Shown piece after piece: positions 26,432 through 40,100 of a DNA stretch of 64,000 bases. How positions within the stretch are numbered: position 1 is the stretch's first letter; every line of letters starts with the position of its first letter. Under the pieces are notes generated by a model. That model ran no database searches, was not told the origin of the DNA, and was given only the letters and a program-made list of their open reading frames with translations. Made by a program: the position numbers and the translations under genes. The DNA comes from Scylla paramamosain (taxonomy: Eukaryota > Arthropoda > Malacostraca > Decapoda > Portunidae), in the NCBI RefSeq assembly GCF_035594125.1, contig NC_087163.1, forward strand, positions 11,876,001-11,940,000, in the 5' to 3' direction.

Positions 26432-29400
26432 CAAAAACACTAAAAGGCAAGTTTTTCGTAAAAGTTGGTTTTATTCCCATGTAATGTGATTGCCCTGCTT
26501 TTTAGTGCTTTATTGCTTAACATGCTCAAAAACACTCATACACTTTTCTGGTAATGTCATTTTTTTCCCACATAAAGTTAGTTTCGCATGGAATTTGGGG
26601 TTTTGGTAACTAAGAATGTAAAAAAAACACTCAAAATACACGCATTTAATAAGGTAGTTCTGTTTCTCAATTAAAAGTGTTATTCATGCATTTCAGCATT
26701 TTGGTATGTAAGAAACTTCTCTATATACACGAGTTTTTGCGTTTTTTGCCTTTTGGTTCGTGTGAAACTATAAAACACCCATTATACACGTTTCTCGTAA
26801 TGTTCTTTTGTTTCCCAATATAGAGTGCTTTCCATCCATTTTCGCATTTTTCTAGGTAACAAGCTGAAAAACACTCAAAATATATCTTTTTGGTAATGTT
26901 ATTCTATTTCTTCATATTGGTTGGTTTGCATCCGTTTTAGCGTTTTTCTTCGTAAATGACTGAAAAGACACGTTTTTAGTAATATTGTTGAAATTGCTGA
27001 AAAAACACTCAAAAGAATGATTTCTTGTAATTTCCCCATATAGATGGCTTTGCATGCACTTCTGGGTTTGGTATATAATTCCGGAAAAAAGCTAAATATT
27101 TTTTTTTATATGTCCTTTCGTTTCACAGACGTAGGGTTTTCTGCATGTATTTAAGCGTTTTTATAGGTAACATGATCAAAAACATTCAAAATACATGTTT
27201 TTGGTAATGTTATTCTGTTTCTCCATAAAGGGTGTTTTGCATGCGTTTTAGCGTTTTGGTATGTAAGGAGTTAAACACACTTAAAGGCAATTTCTTCTTA
27301 AAAGTTAGTTTTATTCCTATATAATGTGATTATTTATGTTTTTTAGTGCATTGTTGCATATCACGCTCAAAAACACTCAAAAGACACTTTTCTGATAATG
27401 CCATTTTTTTTCCCAGATAAAGCTAGTTTCGCATGTAATTTGGGATTTTCGTAACTAAGAATGTGAAAAACACTCAAAATACACACATTTAGTAAGGTAG
27501 TTCTGTTTCTCAATTAAAAGTGTTATTCATGAGTTTTATTATTTTGGTATGTAAGAAACTTCTCTATATACACGAGTTTTTGCGTTTTTTGTCTTGTGGT
27601 TGTTGTGAAACTATAAATTAATCATTATACACGTTTCTGTAAATGTCCTTTTGCTTCCCAATATAGAGTGCTTTTACATCCATTTTCGCGTTATTCGTAG
27701 CTAAAAAGCTCAAAAACACTTTTTGGTAATGTTATTCTATTTCTTCATATTTTTTCTACGTGAAACACTGAAAAGACACGTTTTCAGTAATTTTATTTTG
27801 GATTCACATATTGACTGACTTCCATATTATTTATCGGTTTGGTGCCTAACATGCTGAAAAACACTGAAAAGACAGGTTTCTGGTAAACTCTTTTAATTTC
27901 CTCATATGGGTGGCTTTGCAAGTACTTTAGGGTTTGGTATATAACAATCTGAAAAAAAGCTACAATTAAGTTCTTTGATAATGTTCTTTTTTCCTCATAA
28001 ATTCCCTGAAGTTTGGCAGAATTTTGGCTTCTCGGTACTTTTGAAAATCAATACAAAAAAAAAATGCAATTTTTTATTTATTTTTTTATTTTTTTTCTCT
28101 TTAATAAGTGTTATTTGTGGTTTTTAACGTTTTGGTACTTAAGAATACACGTTTCTCGTAATGTCCTTTCGTTTCCGAAAGATAGGTTTCTTTGCATGTA
28201 TTTAAGCGTTTTTATAGGTAACATGATCAAAAACACTTAAAACATATTTTTTGTAATGTTTTTCTGCTTCTCCATAAAGGAGTGTTTTCCATGCGTTTTA
28301 GCGATTTGGTATGTAAGGAGCTCAAAACACATAATGGCAAGTTCTTGGTCAAAGTTGGTTTTATTTCCATGTAATGTGATTGCCCTGCTTTTTAGTGCTT
28401 TATTGCCTAACACGCTCAAAAACACTCAAAAGACACTACTGGTAATGTCATTTTTTTCCCACATAAAGCTAGTTTCGCATGCTATTTGGGATTTTGGTAA
28501 CTAAGAATGTTAAAAGCACTCAAAATACACGCTTTTGGTAAGGTTTTTCTTTTTCTTAATAAATATTTTTGTTATTCACGAGTGTCAGCATTTTGGTATC
28601 TAAGAAACTTCTTTTTATACACGAGTTTTTGCGTTTTTTGCCTTGTGGTTCTCATTATACACTCATTATACACGTTTCTCGTAATGTTCTTTTGTTTTCC
28701 AATGGGGAGTGGTTTGCATCCATTTTCACCTTTTTTGTAGGTAACAAGCTCAAAAACACTCAAAGTATATCTTTTTGGTAATGTTATTCTATTTTTTTTC
28801 ATATTGGTTGGTTTGCATCCGATTTAGCGTTTTTCTACGTAAAACACCGAAAAGACACGTTTTCAGTAATTTTTGTTTCCCATATAAAGTGACTTCCATG
28901 TTATTTATCGTTTTGGTGCCTAACATGCTGAAAAACACTCATAAGACAGTTTTCTGGCAAAGACGTTTTATTTCCCCATATAGGTGGTTTTGCATTCACT
29001 ATAGGGTTTGCTACATAACAGTCGAAGAAAAAAAAAGATAAAATTATCTTTTTTGATAATGTTCTTATTTCACAAAATTTCATGAATTTTGCCCGAATTT
29101 TTGCATCTCGGTACCTGTGGAGATGAATAAGAAAGAAAAAAAATATCGTATTTATTTTTTTTTTTTCTCAATAGAGAGTTATTTGTGGCTTTTAGCTTTT
29201 TGGTTCTTAATGAATTTGAAAACACTCATAATACACGTTTCTCGTAATGTCCTTTCGTTTTCCACAATTTTTACGTTTTCCGCGATTTTTTGGTAAAATG
29301 ATCAAAAACACTCAAAATACATGTTTTTGGTAATGTTATTCTGTTTTTCCATAAAGTATGTTTTGCATCCGTTTTAGTGTTTTGGTATATAAGGAGCTCA

Positions 29401-32400
29401 AAAACACTTAAAGGCAAGTTCTTGGTAAACATTGGTTTTATTCCCATGTAATGTGATTGCCCTTCTTTTTAGTGCTTTACTGCCTATCACGCTCAAAAAC
29501 ACTCAATAGACACTTTTCTGAAAATGCCATTCATTTTTTACCACATAAAGCTGGTTTCGCAATGAATTTGGGTTTTCGGTAACTAAGAATGTGAAAAGCA
29601 CTCAAAATACACGCATTTAGTAAGGTTGTTCTGTTTCTCAATTAAGATTGTTATTCATGAGTTTCAGCATTTTGGTATCTAGGAAACTACTCCATATACA
29701 CAAGTTTTTGCGTGTTTTGCCTTATTGTTATTTTCAACTATAAAACACTCATTATACACTTTTCTCGCAATGTCCCTTTCTTTCTCAATATAAAGTGCTT
29801 TGCATTAATTTTCGCGTATTTTTTTTGTAGGTAAGAAGCTCAAAACACTCAAAATGTACCTTTTTGGTAATATTTTTCTATTTCTTGATATTGGTTGGTT
29901 TGCATCTGTTTTAGCGTTTTTCTACGTAAAATACTGAGAAGACACGTTTTAATTAATTTTGTTTTGGATTCACATATTGAGTGAGTTCATTATTATTTAT
30001 CATTTTGGTGCCTAACATGCTGAAAAACGCTCAAAAGACAATTTTCTGGTAAAGTCATTCAATTTCCTAATATAGGAGGCTTTGCATGCTCTTTAGGGTT
30101 ATGTACATAACAGTCCGAAAAAAAAGCTAAAATCAACTTTTTTGATAATATTCTTTTATCATATAATTGCCTTGTGTGTTTTAGCTTTTTGGTACTTAAG
30201 GAACTTAAAAACACTCCTAATACACGTTTCTCGTGATGTCCTTTCGTTTCCTAAACATAAGGTTCTTTTTATGTATTCAAGCGTTTTTATTTATAACATG
30301 ATCAAAAACACTTAAATTACATGTTTTTTGTAATGTTATACTGTTTCTCCATAAAGTGTGTTTTACAGGCGTTTTAGTGTTTTGGTATATATGGAGCTGA
30401 AAAACACTTAAAGGCAAGTTCTTGGTAAAAATTGGTTTTATTCGAATTTAATGTGATTCCTCTGATTTTTAGTGCTTTATATCCTATCACGATCAAAAAC
30501 ACTCAAAAGACACTTTTCTGGTAATGTCATTTTTTCCCACATAAATCTGGTTTCGCATGCAATTTGGGGTTTTTGTAACTAAGAATGTGAAAAGCTCTCA
30601 AAATACACGTATTTAGTAAGGTTGTTCTTTTTCTCAATTAAGAGTGTTATTCATGAGTTTCAGCATTTTGGTATCTAAGAAACTTATCCATATATACAAG
30701 GTTTTGATGATGTTATTCTGTTTCTCCATAAAGTGTGTTTTGCATGCGTTTTAGCAGTTTTGTATATAAGGAGCTCAAAAACACTTAAAGGCAAGTTATT
30801 GGTAAAAAATGGTTTTATTCCAATATAATGTGATTGCCCTACTTTTGAGTGCTTTATTACCAATCACGCTGAAAAACACTCAAAAGACGCTTTTCTGGTA
30901 AAATCTTTTTTTCGCAAAAAGCTATTTTCGCATGTAATTTGGGGTTTTTGGTAATTAAGAATGTGAAAAGCACTCAAAATACACGCATTTAGTAAGGTTG
31001 TTCTGTTTCTTAATTAAGAGTGTTATTCATGAGTTTCAGCATTTTGGTGTGTAGGAAATCTCTCCATATACACGAGTTTTTGCGTTGTTTGCTTTGTGGT
31101 TCTTTTGAACTATAAAAGACTCATTATACACTTTTCTTGCAATGTCTTTTTCTTTCCCAATATAGATTGCTTTGCATCAATTTTCGCGTTTTTGTAGGTA
31201 AATAGCTCAAAAACACTCAAAATATACCTTTTCGGTAACGTTTTTCTATTTCTTGATATTGGTTGGTATGCATCCGTTTTAAGGTTTTTCTACGTAAAAC
31301 ACTGAGAAGACACGTTTTCAGTAACTTTGTTTTGGATTCCCATATAGAGTAAGTTCCTTATTATTTATCGTTTTGGTGCCTAACACGCTAAAAAAACACA
31401 CAAAACACAGATTTCTGGTAAGGTCGTTTAATTTCCTCATATTGGAGGCTTTGCATGCACTTTAGGGTTTCGTACATAAAAGTCCGAAAAAAAAGCTGAA
31501 ATTAACTTTTTTGATTATATTCATTTATCACATCATTGCCGTGAATTTTCCCAGAATTTTGGCATCTCGGTACCTATGAAGATGAATAACAAAAAAAAAA
31601 AAAATCCTATTTATTTATTTTTTTTTTTTTGTATTTTCTAAATAAAGAATGTTATTTGTGGATTTTAGCTTTTGGTACTTAAGGAAGTTATAAAAACACG
31701 TTATAATACATGTTTCTCGTAATGTCCTTTTATTTCCCAAACATAATGTTCTTTGCATGTACTTAAGCGTTTTTATAGATAAAAACACTCAAAATACATA
31801 TTTTTGGTAATGTTAATCTGTTTCTCCATAAAGTTTGTTTTGCATGCGTTTTAGCAGTTTTGTATATAAAGGGTTAAAAAACACTTAAAGGCAAATTCTT
31901 CGTAAAAGCTGGTTTTATTCCCATGTAATGTGATTGTTCTGCTTTTTAGTGCTTTGTTGCATATCACGGTCAAAAACACTCAGAGGACACTTTTCTGGTA
32001 ATGTCATTTTTTTTCCCACATGAAGTTAATTTCGCATGTAATTTGGCATTTTTATAACAAAGAATGTGAAAAACACTGAAAATACACAATTTAGTAAGGT
32101 AGTTCTGTTTATCGATTAAAAGTGTTATTTATGCATTTCATCATTTTGGTATGTAAAAATTTCTCTATATACACGAGTTTTTGTGTTTATTGCCTTTTTG
32201 TTCTTTTAAAACTATAAAACACTCATTATACACCTTTCTCGTAATGTCCTTTTGTTTCCTAATATAGGGTACTTTACATCCATTTTTGCATTTTTTGTAA
32301 CAAGCTCAAAAACACTCAAAATATATCTTTTTGGTAATGTTATTCTCTTTCTTCATATAGGATGGTTTGCATCCGCTTTAGCGTTTTTCTACGTAAAACA

Positions 32401-33081
32401 CTGAAAAGACACGTTTTCATTAACATTGTTTTGGATTCACATATTGACTGATTTTCATTTTATTTATCGTATTGGTGCCTAACATGCTGAAAAACAACGA
32501 AAAGACTGGTTTCTGGCAAAGTCGTTTAACTTTCCTATATTGGTGGCTTTGCATACTCTTTAGGTTTTGGTACATAACAATCAGAAAAAAAAGCTATAAT
32601 TAACTTTAATGATAATGTTCTTTTTTCCACATAAATTTCCTGAATTTTGGCAGAATTTTGGTAATTCGGTACTTATGAAGATGAAACAAAAAAAAATTCC
32701 CATTTTTTTTATTTATTATTTTTTTCTAAAAAGAGTTATTTGAGGGTTTTAGCTTTTTGGTACTAAAGGAACTTATAAAAACACTCATAATACACGTTTA
32801 TCGTAATGTCCTTTTGTTTCCCAAACATAAGATTCTTTGCATGTATTTAAGCGTTTTTATAGATAACATGATCAAAAACATTCAAAATACATGTATTTGG
32901 TAATGTTATTCTTTTTCTCCATAAAATGTATTTTGCATGTGTTTTAGCGTTTTGGTATGTAAGGACCTCAAAAACACTTAAAGGCAAGTTCTTGGTAAAA
33001 TTTGGTTTTATTCCCATGTAATGTGATTGCCCTGGCTTTTTGTGCTTTATTGCGTAACACGCTGAAAAACACTGAAAAGAC
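26432..33081 (+). repeat. Satellite, 1.1-kb type
   Basis: Forward array. Linkers are near 28045, 29118, 31575 and 32670. Some units lack the linker by deletion, for example around 27100 (straight from e to a) and around 30170 (ataattgccttgtgtgttttagc). A unit restart with loss of part of a is seen near 30700. No gene is seen. Confidence 0.9.
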
Positions 33082-33519
33082 ATGCATGATGAAATTAAAG
33101 ACCTTACCAGAAATCTGTCTTTTGAGTGTTTTTCATCATGTTAGGCACCAAAACGATAAATAATAAGTAACTCAATCTATGTGGCAATCCAAAACAAAAT
33201 TACTGAAAACGTGTCTTTTCAGTGTTTTACGTAGAAAAACGCTAAAACTGATACAAACCAACCAATATCAAGAAGCATAAAAACATTACCAAAAAATGTA
33301 TATTTTGAGTGTTTTTGAGCTTGTTACCTACAAAAAAACGCGAAAATGGATACAAAGCACTGTATATTGGGAAACAAAGGGATATTGCGAGAAAAGTGTA
33401 TAATGAATGTTTTATAATTAAAAAAAACAACAAGGCAAAAAACGCAAAAACTCGTGTATATGCTAAAACTTATGAATAACACTCAACTGAGAAACAGAGT
33501 AACCTTACTAAATGCGTGT
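33082..33519 (-). repeat. Inverted satellite block, copy 4 (subfamily B)
   Basis: 438 bp reversed with the shared breakpoints. Slightly shortened near its left end (atgcatgatgaaattaaag, lacking part of the usual cccatatgagg) and near 33485. Confidence 0.87.
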
Positions 33520-34965
33520 CAAAAACACTAAAAGGCAAGTTTTTCGTAAAAGTTGGTTTTATTTCTATGTAATGTGATTGCCCTGCTTTTTAGTGCTTTA
33601 TTGCCTAACACGCTCAAAAACACTGAAAGACACTTTTCTGGTAGTCATTTTTTTCCCACATAAAGCTAGTTTCGCATGGAATTTAGGGTTTTGGTAACTA
33701 AGAATGTAAAAAAAAAAAACACTCAAAATACACGCATATTGTTCTGATTGTTCTCTTTATTGATTGTGTTATTCATGAGTTTCAGTACTTTGGTATCTTA
33801 GAAACTTCTCCATACAGTCGAGTTTTTGCGTTTTTTGGCTTGTGATTCTGGTGAAACTATAAAACACTCATTATACACGTTTCTCGTTATGTCCTTTTTT
33901 TCCTTATATAGAGTGCTTTGCATCCATTTTCGCGTTTTTTTTATGTAAGATCAAAAACACACAAAATATACTTTTTTGGTAATGTTATTCTTTTTTTTCA
34001 TATTGGTTGATTTGTATCCGTTTAAACGTTTTTCTACGTAAATCTTTTAAAAAACACGTTTCCAGTAATTTTGTTTTGGATTTCCATATAGAGTGACTTT
34101 CATATTATTTGTCGTTTTGGTGCCTAACATGCTTTTCGGTGCCTTTTGCTTCCCAATATAGAGTGCTTTACATCCATTTTCGCGTTTTTTGTAGGTAACA
34201 ATTTCAAAAACACTCAAAATATACCTTTTTGGTAATGTTATTCTATTTCTTCATTTTGGTTGGTTTGCATCCGTTTTAGCGTTTTCTACGTAAAACACCG
34301 AAAAGACACGTTTTCAGTAATTTTGTTTTGGATTCCCATATAGATTGACTTCCTTGGGTTTTATTGTGTTGGTTCCTAACATGCTGAAAAACACTCATAA
34401 GACAGTTTTCTGGCAAAGACGTTTAATTTCCCCATATAGGTGGCTTTGCATGCACTTTAGGGGTTTGGTACATAACAGTCCGAAAAAAAAACCTAAATTT
34501 ATTTTTTTTTGATAATATTCTTATTTCATATAATTTCCTGAACTTTGCCCGAAATTTGGCACCTCGTTACCTGTGAAGATAAATAAGAATGAAAAAAAAT
34601 ATATCGTTTTTTTAATTTATTTTTTGTCAATAAAGAGTGTAATTTGTGGCTTTAAGCTTTTTCGTACTTAATGAACTTAAAAACACTCATAATACACGTT
34701 TCTCATAATGTGTTTTCGTTTCCCAAAAATAGGGTTCCTTGCATGTATTTAAGCGTTTTTATTGGTAACATGATCAAAAACACTCAAAATATATGTTTTT
34801 GGTAATGTTATTCTGTTTCACCATGAATTGTATTTTGCATGCATTTTAGTGTTTTGGTATATAAGGAGCTCAAATACACTAAAAGTCAAGTTGTTGTTAA
34901 AAATTGATTTTATTCCAATGTAATGTGATTGCCCTGCTTTTTAGTGCTTTATTGCCTAACACGCT
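33520..34965 (+). repeat. Satellite, 1.1-kb type, subfamily B flank
   Basis: Forward array with the subfamily-B marks (taaatcttttaaaaaac, aacatgcttttcggtgcc near 34128, ccttgggttttattgtg near 34350). It ends at about 34965 in a d monomer (gcctaacacgcttt), where older-looking reverse repeats begin. Confidence 0.88.
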
Positions 34966-37142
34966 TTGGAAGTTTTGAAATTTATAATGTATCAAAACGA
35001 TAAAATATGCATAACACCTTTCCTGCAGAAATATAAAAACATTAACAAAAAACGAGGATTTTGGGCGATTTTTCAGCTTGTTATGTACAAAAGCGTCAAA
35101 ATGCATATAAAGTACCCTATATAAGAAAACGAAAAGACATCAAGAGAAATCAGTATTATAAGTTTTTTTTTTTTTTTAGCTTATTAGGTACCGGAACGAT
35201 AAAACGCACGATTTGCTTTCTGTATGGAGAAAACGTGCATTTTAAGTGTATTTAGCTTTGTTAGGTATCAAAACGCCAAAATGCATGCAAAGCACCCGAT
35301 ATGGGGAAAATAAACGACATTTCCAGAAACATGTCTTTTGAGATTTTATGAGTGTGTTAGGCACAAAAAGCTCTTAAAAAGCATGGAAAGTGTCGTAAAT
35401 GGGAAAACATTAAGTGTTTTGAGGTACTTAACATACGAAACCGCTAAAACGGTTGCAAAACACTCTTTATGGGGAAACTCAACAGCTTTACCAAAAACAT
35501 GCATTTTGAGAGATTTTGCGCCTGTTACGTACAAAAACGATAAAATACATGCAAATAACCCTTAAAGGGGAGAAGAAAACATTAAAAGAAACATATATTT
35601 TGAGTGGTATTGAGCTTCATAGGTACCAGAACACTAAAACGTATGAATAATACTCTATATGGAGAAACGGAACAAGATTAACCAACCCTTTTGTTTTAAG
35701 GCTTTTTTCACGTTATTAGATACCGCAACGCGAAAATGCATGCAAAGCATACGATATGGGGAAAGGAAACATTTCCAGAAACATGTCCTTTCAGTGTTTA
35801 TGAGCATGTTAGGTGCCAGGAAACTAAAAACCAAGGAAAGCACCCTATAAGAGAAAACAAAAGATTACAAAAACTTTTAATTTCAGTGCTTATGAGCTTC
35901 TTACATATAAAAACACTTAAACACATCTAAAACGCCTTGGAAAAACTGAATAACATTACCAAAAAAGCGTGTATTTTCAATGTTTTGAGCTTGTTACGCA
36001 AAAAAAAAAGTAACCAACGATATTATGAGAAACTTATATAAAGAGCGTTTTTGAGCTTCTTAGGTACCAAAACGCGAAAATGCATAAATAATACTCTCGT
36101 TAGAGAAACACAAAAATATTAGATACCAAAACGCTAAAAACCAACGAAATCTCCCTATCTGGAAAAGCAAAACATTACGAAAAGCGTGTCTTTTGAGAGT
36201 TTTTACAGCGACTTACGTACCAAAACGCTAAAATGCATGCAAAGCACATTTTATGGAGAAACAGAAAAACATTACCAAAAATGTGAATTTTGAGTTTTTT
36301 TTTTTTATCTTACGTATAAAAAAAAAAAATGCATGCAAAGTATCTTAAATGGCGATACGAAAAGAAATGAAAAGATACTTCTTTTATCAGTGTTATTGAG
36401 ATTTTTATGTAGCAAAATGCACAAACACATGTATAACATTATATATGAAGAAGCAAAACATTACCGAAAACGTATATTTTGAGTTTTTTTTCACATTGTT
36501 ACGTAACAAAAACGCAAAATGCATGGAAATCACCCAATATGGATAAAATAAAGGACATTACGAGAAAGATGCCATTAGTGTTTTTCAGCGTCTTAGGTAC
36601 CAAACGCAAAAACTATTTAGTACCACTGTATATGGAGAAACAGAACATTACCAAACACGTTTATTTTGTGTTTTTCACAATTTTATGTATCAAAACTTCA
36701 AAATGACTCCAGAGCACCATCTATGGGAATATGAAACGATATTTCCAGAAACATGTCTTTTGAGTGTTGATTGTTGTTGTTAAGTACCAAAGTTATAAAA
36801 AACATGGAAAGCTACCTATATGAAAGAACAAGTCAACCAAAAATTTATCTTTTGGGTATTTTCAGCTACTTACGTACCATAACGCTGAGCTGTATGCAAA
36901 ACACCTTTTATTACCATAAACATTTTTTTTCTACATATAAAAAGAAACATAAATGCATGCAAAATACTTTGCATGAGGAAACGAAAACACATTAGAAGAA
37001 ACTTATATAATAAGTGTTTATTTTTTCATTTCTTAGGTACAAAGACCTATTTGACGCATTGAAGAACAGTCTATATAGATAAAAGAACAAGATTACCAAA
37101 AATGTGCTTTTTGAGTGTTTTTCACATTGTTAGGTAAGAAAA
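34966..37142 (-). repeat. Island of 5-mer-type satellite, reverse orientation
   Basis: Diverged 95-bp monomers in reverse orientation without the two insertions of the 1.1-kb unit. a-type cores (gagaaacttatataa-like) appear near 35140, 35585, 36020, 36550 and 36985. The first three are about 440 bp apart and the rest are irregular. The island ends near 37142 at aaaacactctataaagagtg, where a forward 1.1-kb unit starts in the e-type monomer. No gene is seen. Confidence 0.82.
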
Positions 37143-40100
37143 CACTCTATAAAGAGTGTTATTTGTGGGTTTTAGCTTTCTCATACTTAACAAACTTAAA
37201 AAAAAGTCATAATACACGTTTCTCGTAACGTCCTTTCATTTTCCAAACATAGGGTTCTATCCATGTATTTTAGCTTTTTTTTATAGGTAACATGATGAGA
37301 AACACTCAAAATACATGTTTGTTGGTAATATTATTCTGTTTCTCCATAAAGGGTGTTTTGCATGCGTTTTAGCGTTTTGGTATGTAAGGAGCTCAAAAAC
37401 ACTTAAAGGCAAGTTCTTGGTAAAAGTTCGTTTTATTCCCATGTAATGTGATTCCTGTGCTTTTTACTGCTTTATTGCCTATCACGCTCAATAACTTTTT
37501 GGTAATGTCATTTTTTTCCCACATAAAGCTAGTTTCGCATGCAATTTGGGGTTTTGGTAACTAAGAATGTGAAAAGCACTCAAAATACACGCATTTGGTA
37601 AAGTTATTCTGTATTGTTAATTAAGAGTGTTATTCCTGAGTTTCAGCATTTTGGTATCTAAGAAAATTCTTTATATACACGAGTTTTTGCGTTTTTTGCC
37701 TTGAGGTTCTTGTGAAACTATAAAACACTCATTATACACATATCTCGTAATGTCCTTTTGTATCCCAATATAGAGTGCTTTCCATCCGTTTTCGCATTTT
37801 TTGAAGGTAAGAAGCTCAAAAACATTAAAAATATACCTTTTTGGTAATATTATTCTATTTCTTCATATTCATTGGTTTGCATCCTGTTTAGCGTTTTTCT
37901 ACGTAAAACACTTAAAAGACACTTTTTTTCAGTAATTTTGTGATGGATTCCCATTTTGAGTGACTTCCATATTATTTATCGTTTTGGTGCCTAACATACT
38001 AAAAAACACTCAAAAGACAGGTTTCTGGTAAAATCGTTTAATTTTCCAATATAGGAGGCTTTGGATGCACTTTAGGGTTTGGTACATAACAGTCCGAAGA
38101 AATTTCCCTGAATTTTTCCAGAATTTTGGCATCTCGGTACCTATGAAGATGACTAACAAAAGAAAAAAATTCCTATTTTTTTATTTATTTATTTATTTTT
38201 TCTCTATAAAGAGTGTTATTTGTGGGTTTTAGCTTTTTCGTACTTAAGGAACTTAAAAACACTCATTATACATATTTCTCGAAATGTTCTTTCGTTTCTC
38301 AAACATAAGGTTCTTTGCATGTACTTAAGCGCTTTTATAGGTAACATGATCAAAAACACTCAAAATAAATGTTTATGGTAATGTTATGATGTTTCTCCAT
38401 AAAGGGTGTTTTACATGCTTTTTTTTTAGTGTTTTGATATACGAGTATAAGGAGCTCAAAAATACTTAAAGGCAAGTTCTTGCTAAATGTTGGTTTTATT
38501 CCTATGTAATGTGATTGCCCTGGTTTTTATTGCTTTATTGCCTATCATGCTAAAAAAAAAACACTTAAAAGACACATTTTTGGTTATGTCATTTTTTTCC
38601 CTACTTTTACATGCAATTTGGGGTTTTGGTAACTAAGAATGTGAAAAACATTCAAAATACACGCATTTGGTAAGGTTGTTCTGTTTCTCCATTAAGAGTG
38701 TTATTTAGGAGTTTCACCATTTTGGTATCTAAGAAACTTCTCCATATATACGAGTTTTTGCTTTTTTTGCCTTGTGGTTCTTCAGAATCTATAAAACACT
38801 CATTATACACATTTCTCGTAATGTCCTTTTGTTAACCAACCAACCAGCTTTGCATCCATTTTCGCGTTTTTTGTAAGTAAAGAGCTCAAAAACACTCAAA
38901 ATGTACCTTTTTGGTAATGTTATTCTATTTCTTCATAATGGTTGGTTTGCATCTGTTTTAGCGTTTTTCTACGTAAAACACTGAGAAGACACGTTTTCAG
39001 TAATTTTGTTTTGGTTTGCCATATAGAGTGAGTTCCTTATTATTTATCGTTTTGGTGCCTAACATGCTGAAAACACTCAAAACACAAATTTCTGGTAAGG
39101 TCGTTTAATTTCCTCATATAAGAGGCTTTGCATGCACTTTAGTGTTTGGTACATAACAGTCCGAAAAAAAAGCTAATACCAATTTTTTGATAATATTCTC
39201 TTATCATATAATTGCCCTAATTTTTCCAAGAATTTTGGCATCTCGGTACCTATGAAGGAGAATAAAAAAAAAAAATCCTTTTATTTATTTATTTATATTT
39301 TTTTCTAAATAACGAGTGTTATTTTTGGGTTTTAGCTTTTTGGTAGTTAAGGAACTTAAAAACACTAATAATACACGTTTCTCGTAATGTCCTTACGTTT
39401 CCCAAACATAAGGTTCTTTGCATGTATTTAAGCGTTTTTATAGATAACATGATCAAAAACACTCAAAATATATGTTTTTGGTTATGTTATTCTGTTTCTC
39501 CATAAAGTTTGTTTTCCATGCGTTTTAGCGGTTTGGTATGTAAGGAGCTCAAAAACACATATTGGCAAGTTCTTGGTAAAAGTTGGTTTTACTCCCATGT
39601 AATGTGATTGCCCTGCTTTTTAGTACTTCATTGCCTAAAACGCTCAAAAACAATTAAAAGACACTTCTGGTAATGTTATTTTTTTTCCTCATAAAGCTAG
39701 TTTCGCATGGTATTTTGGGTATTGCTAACTAGGAATATGAAAAATACTCAAAATACAGGCATTTCCTAAGATTGTTCTGTTTCTCAATTAAGATTGTTAT
39801 TCATGAATTTCAGCATTTTGGTATCTAAGAAACTTCTTTATATACACGAGTTTTTGCGTTTTTCTACGTAAAACACTGAGAAGATACATTTTCAGTAATT
39901 TTGTTTTGGATTCCCATATAGAGTGGGTTCCTTATTATTTACCGTTTTGGTGCCTAACATGCTGAAAAACACACAAAAGACATATTTCTGGTAAAGTCGT
40001 TTAATTTCCTCATATAGGAGGCTTTGCATGCACTTTAGGGTTTGGTACATAAGTCCGAAAAAAGAGATAAAATTAACTTTTTTGATAATATTCTCTTATC

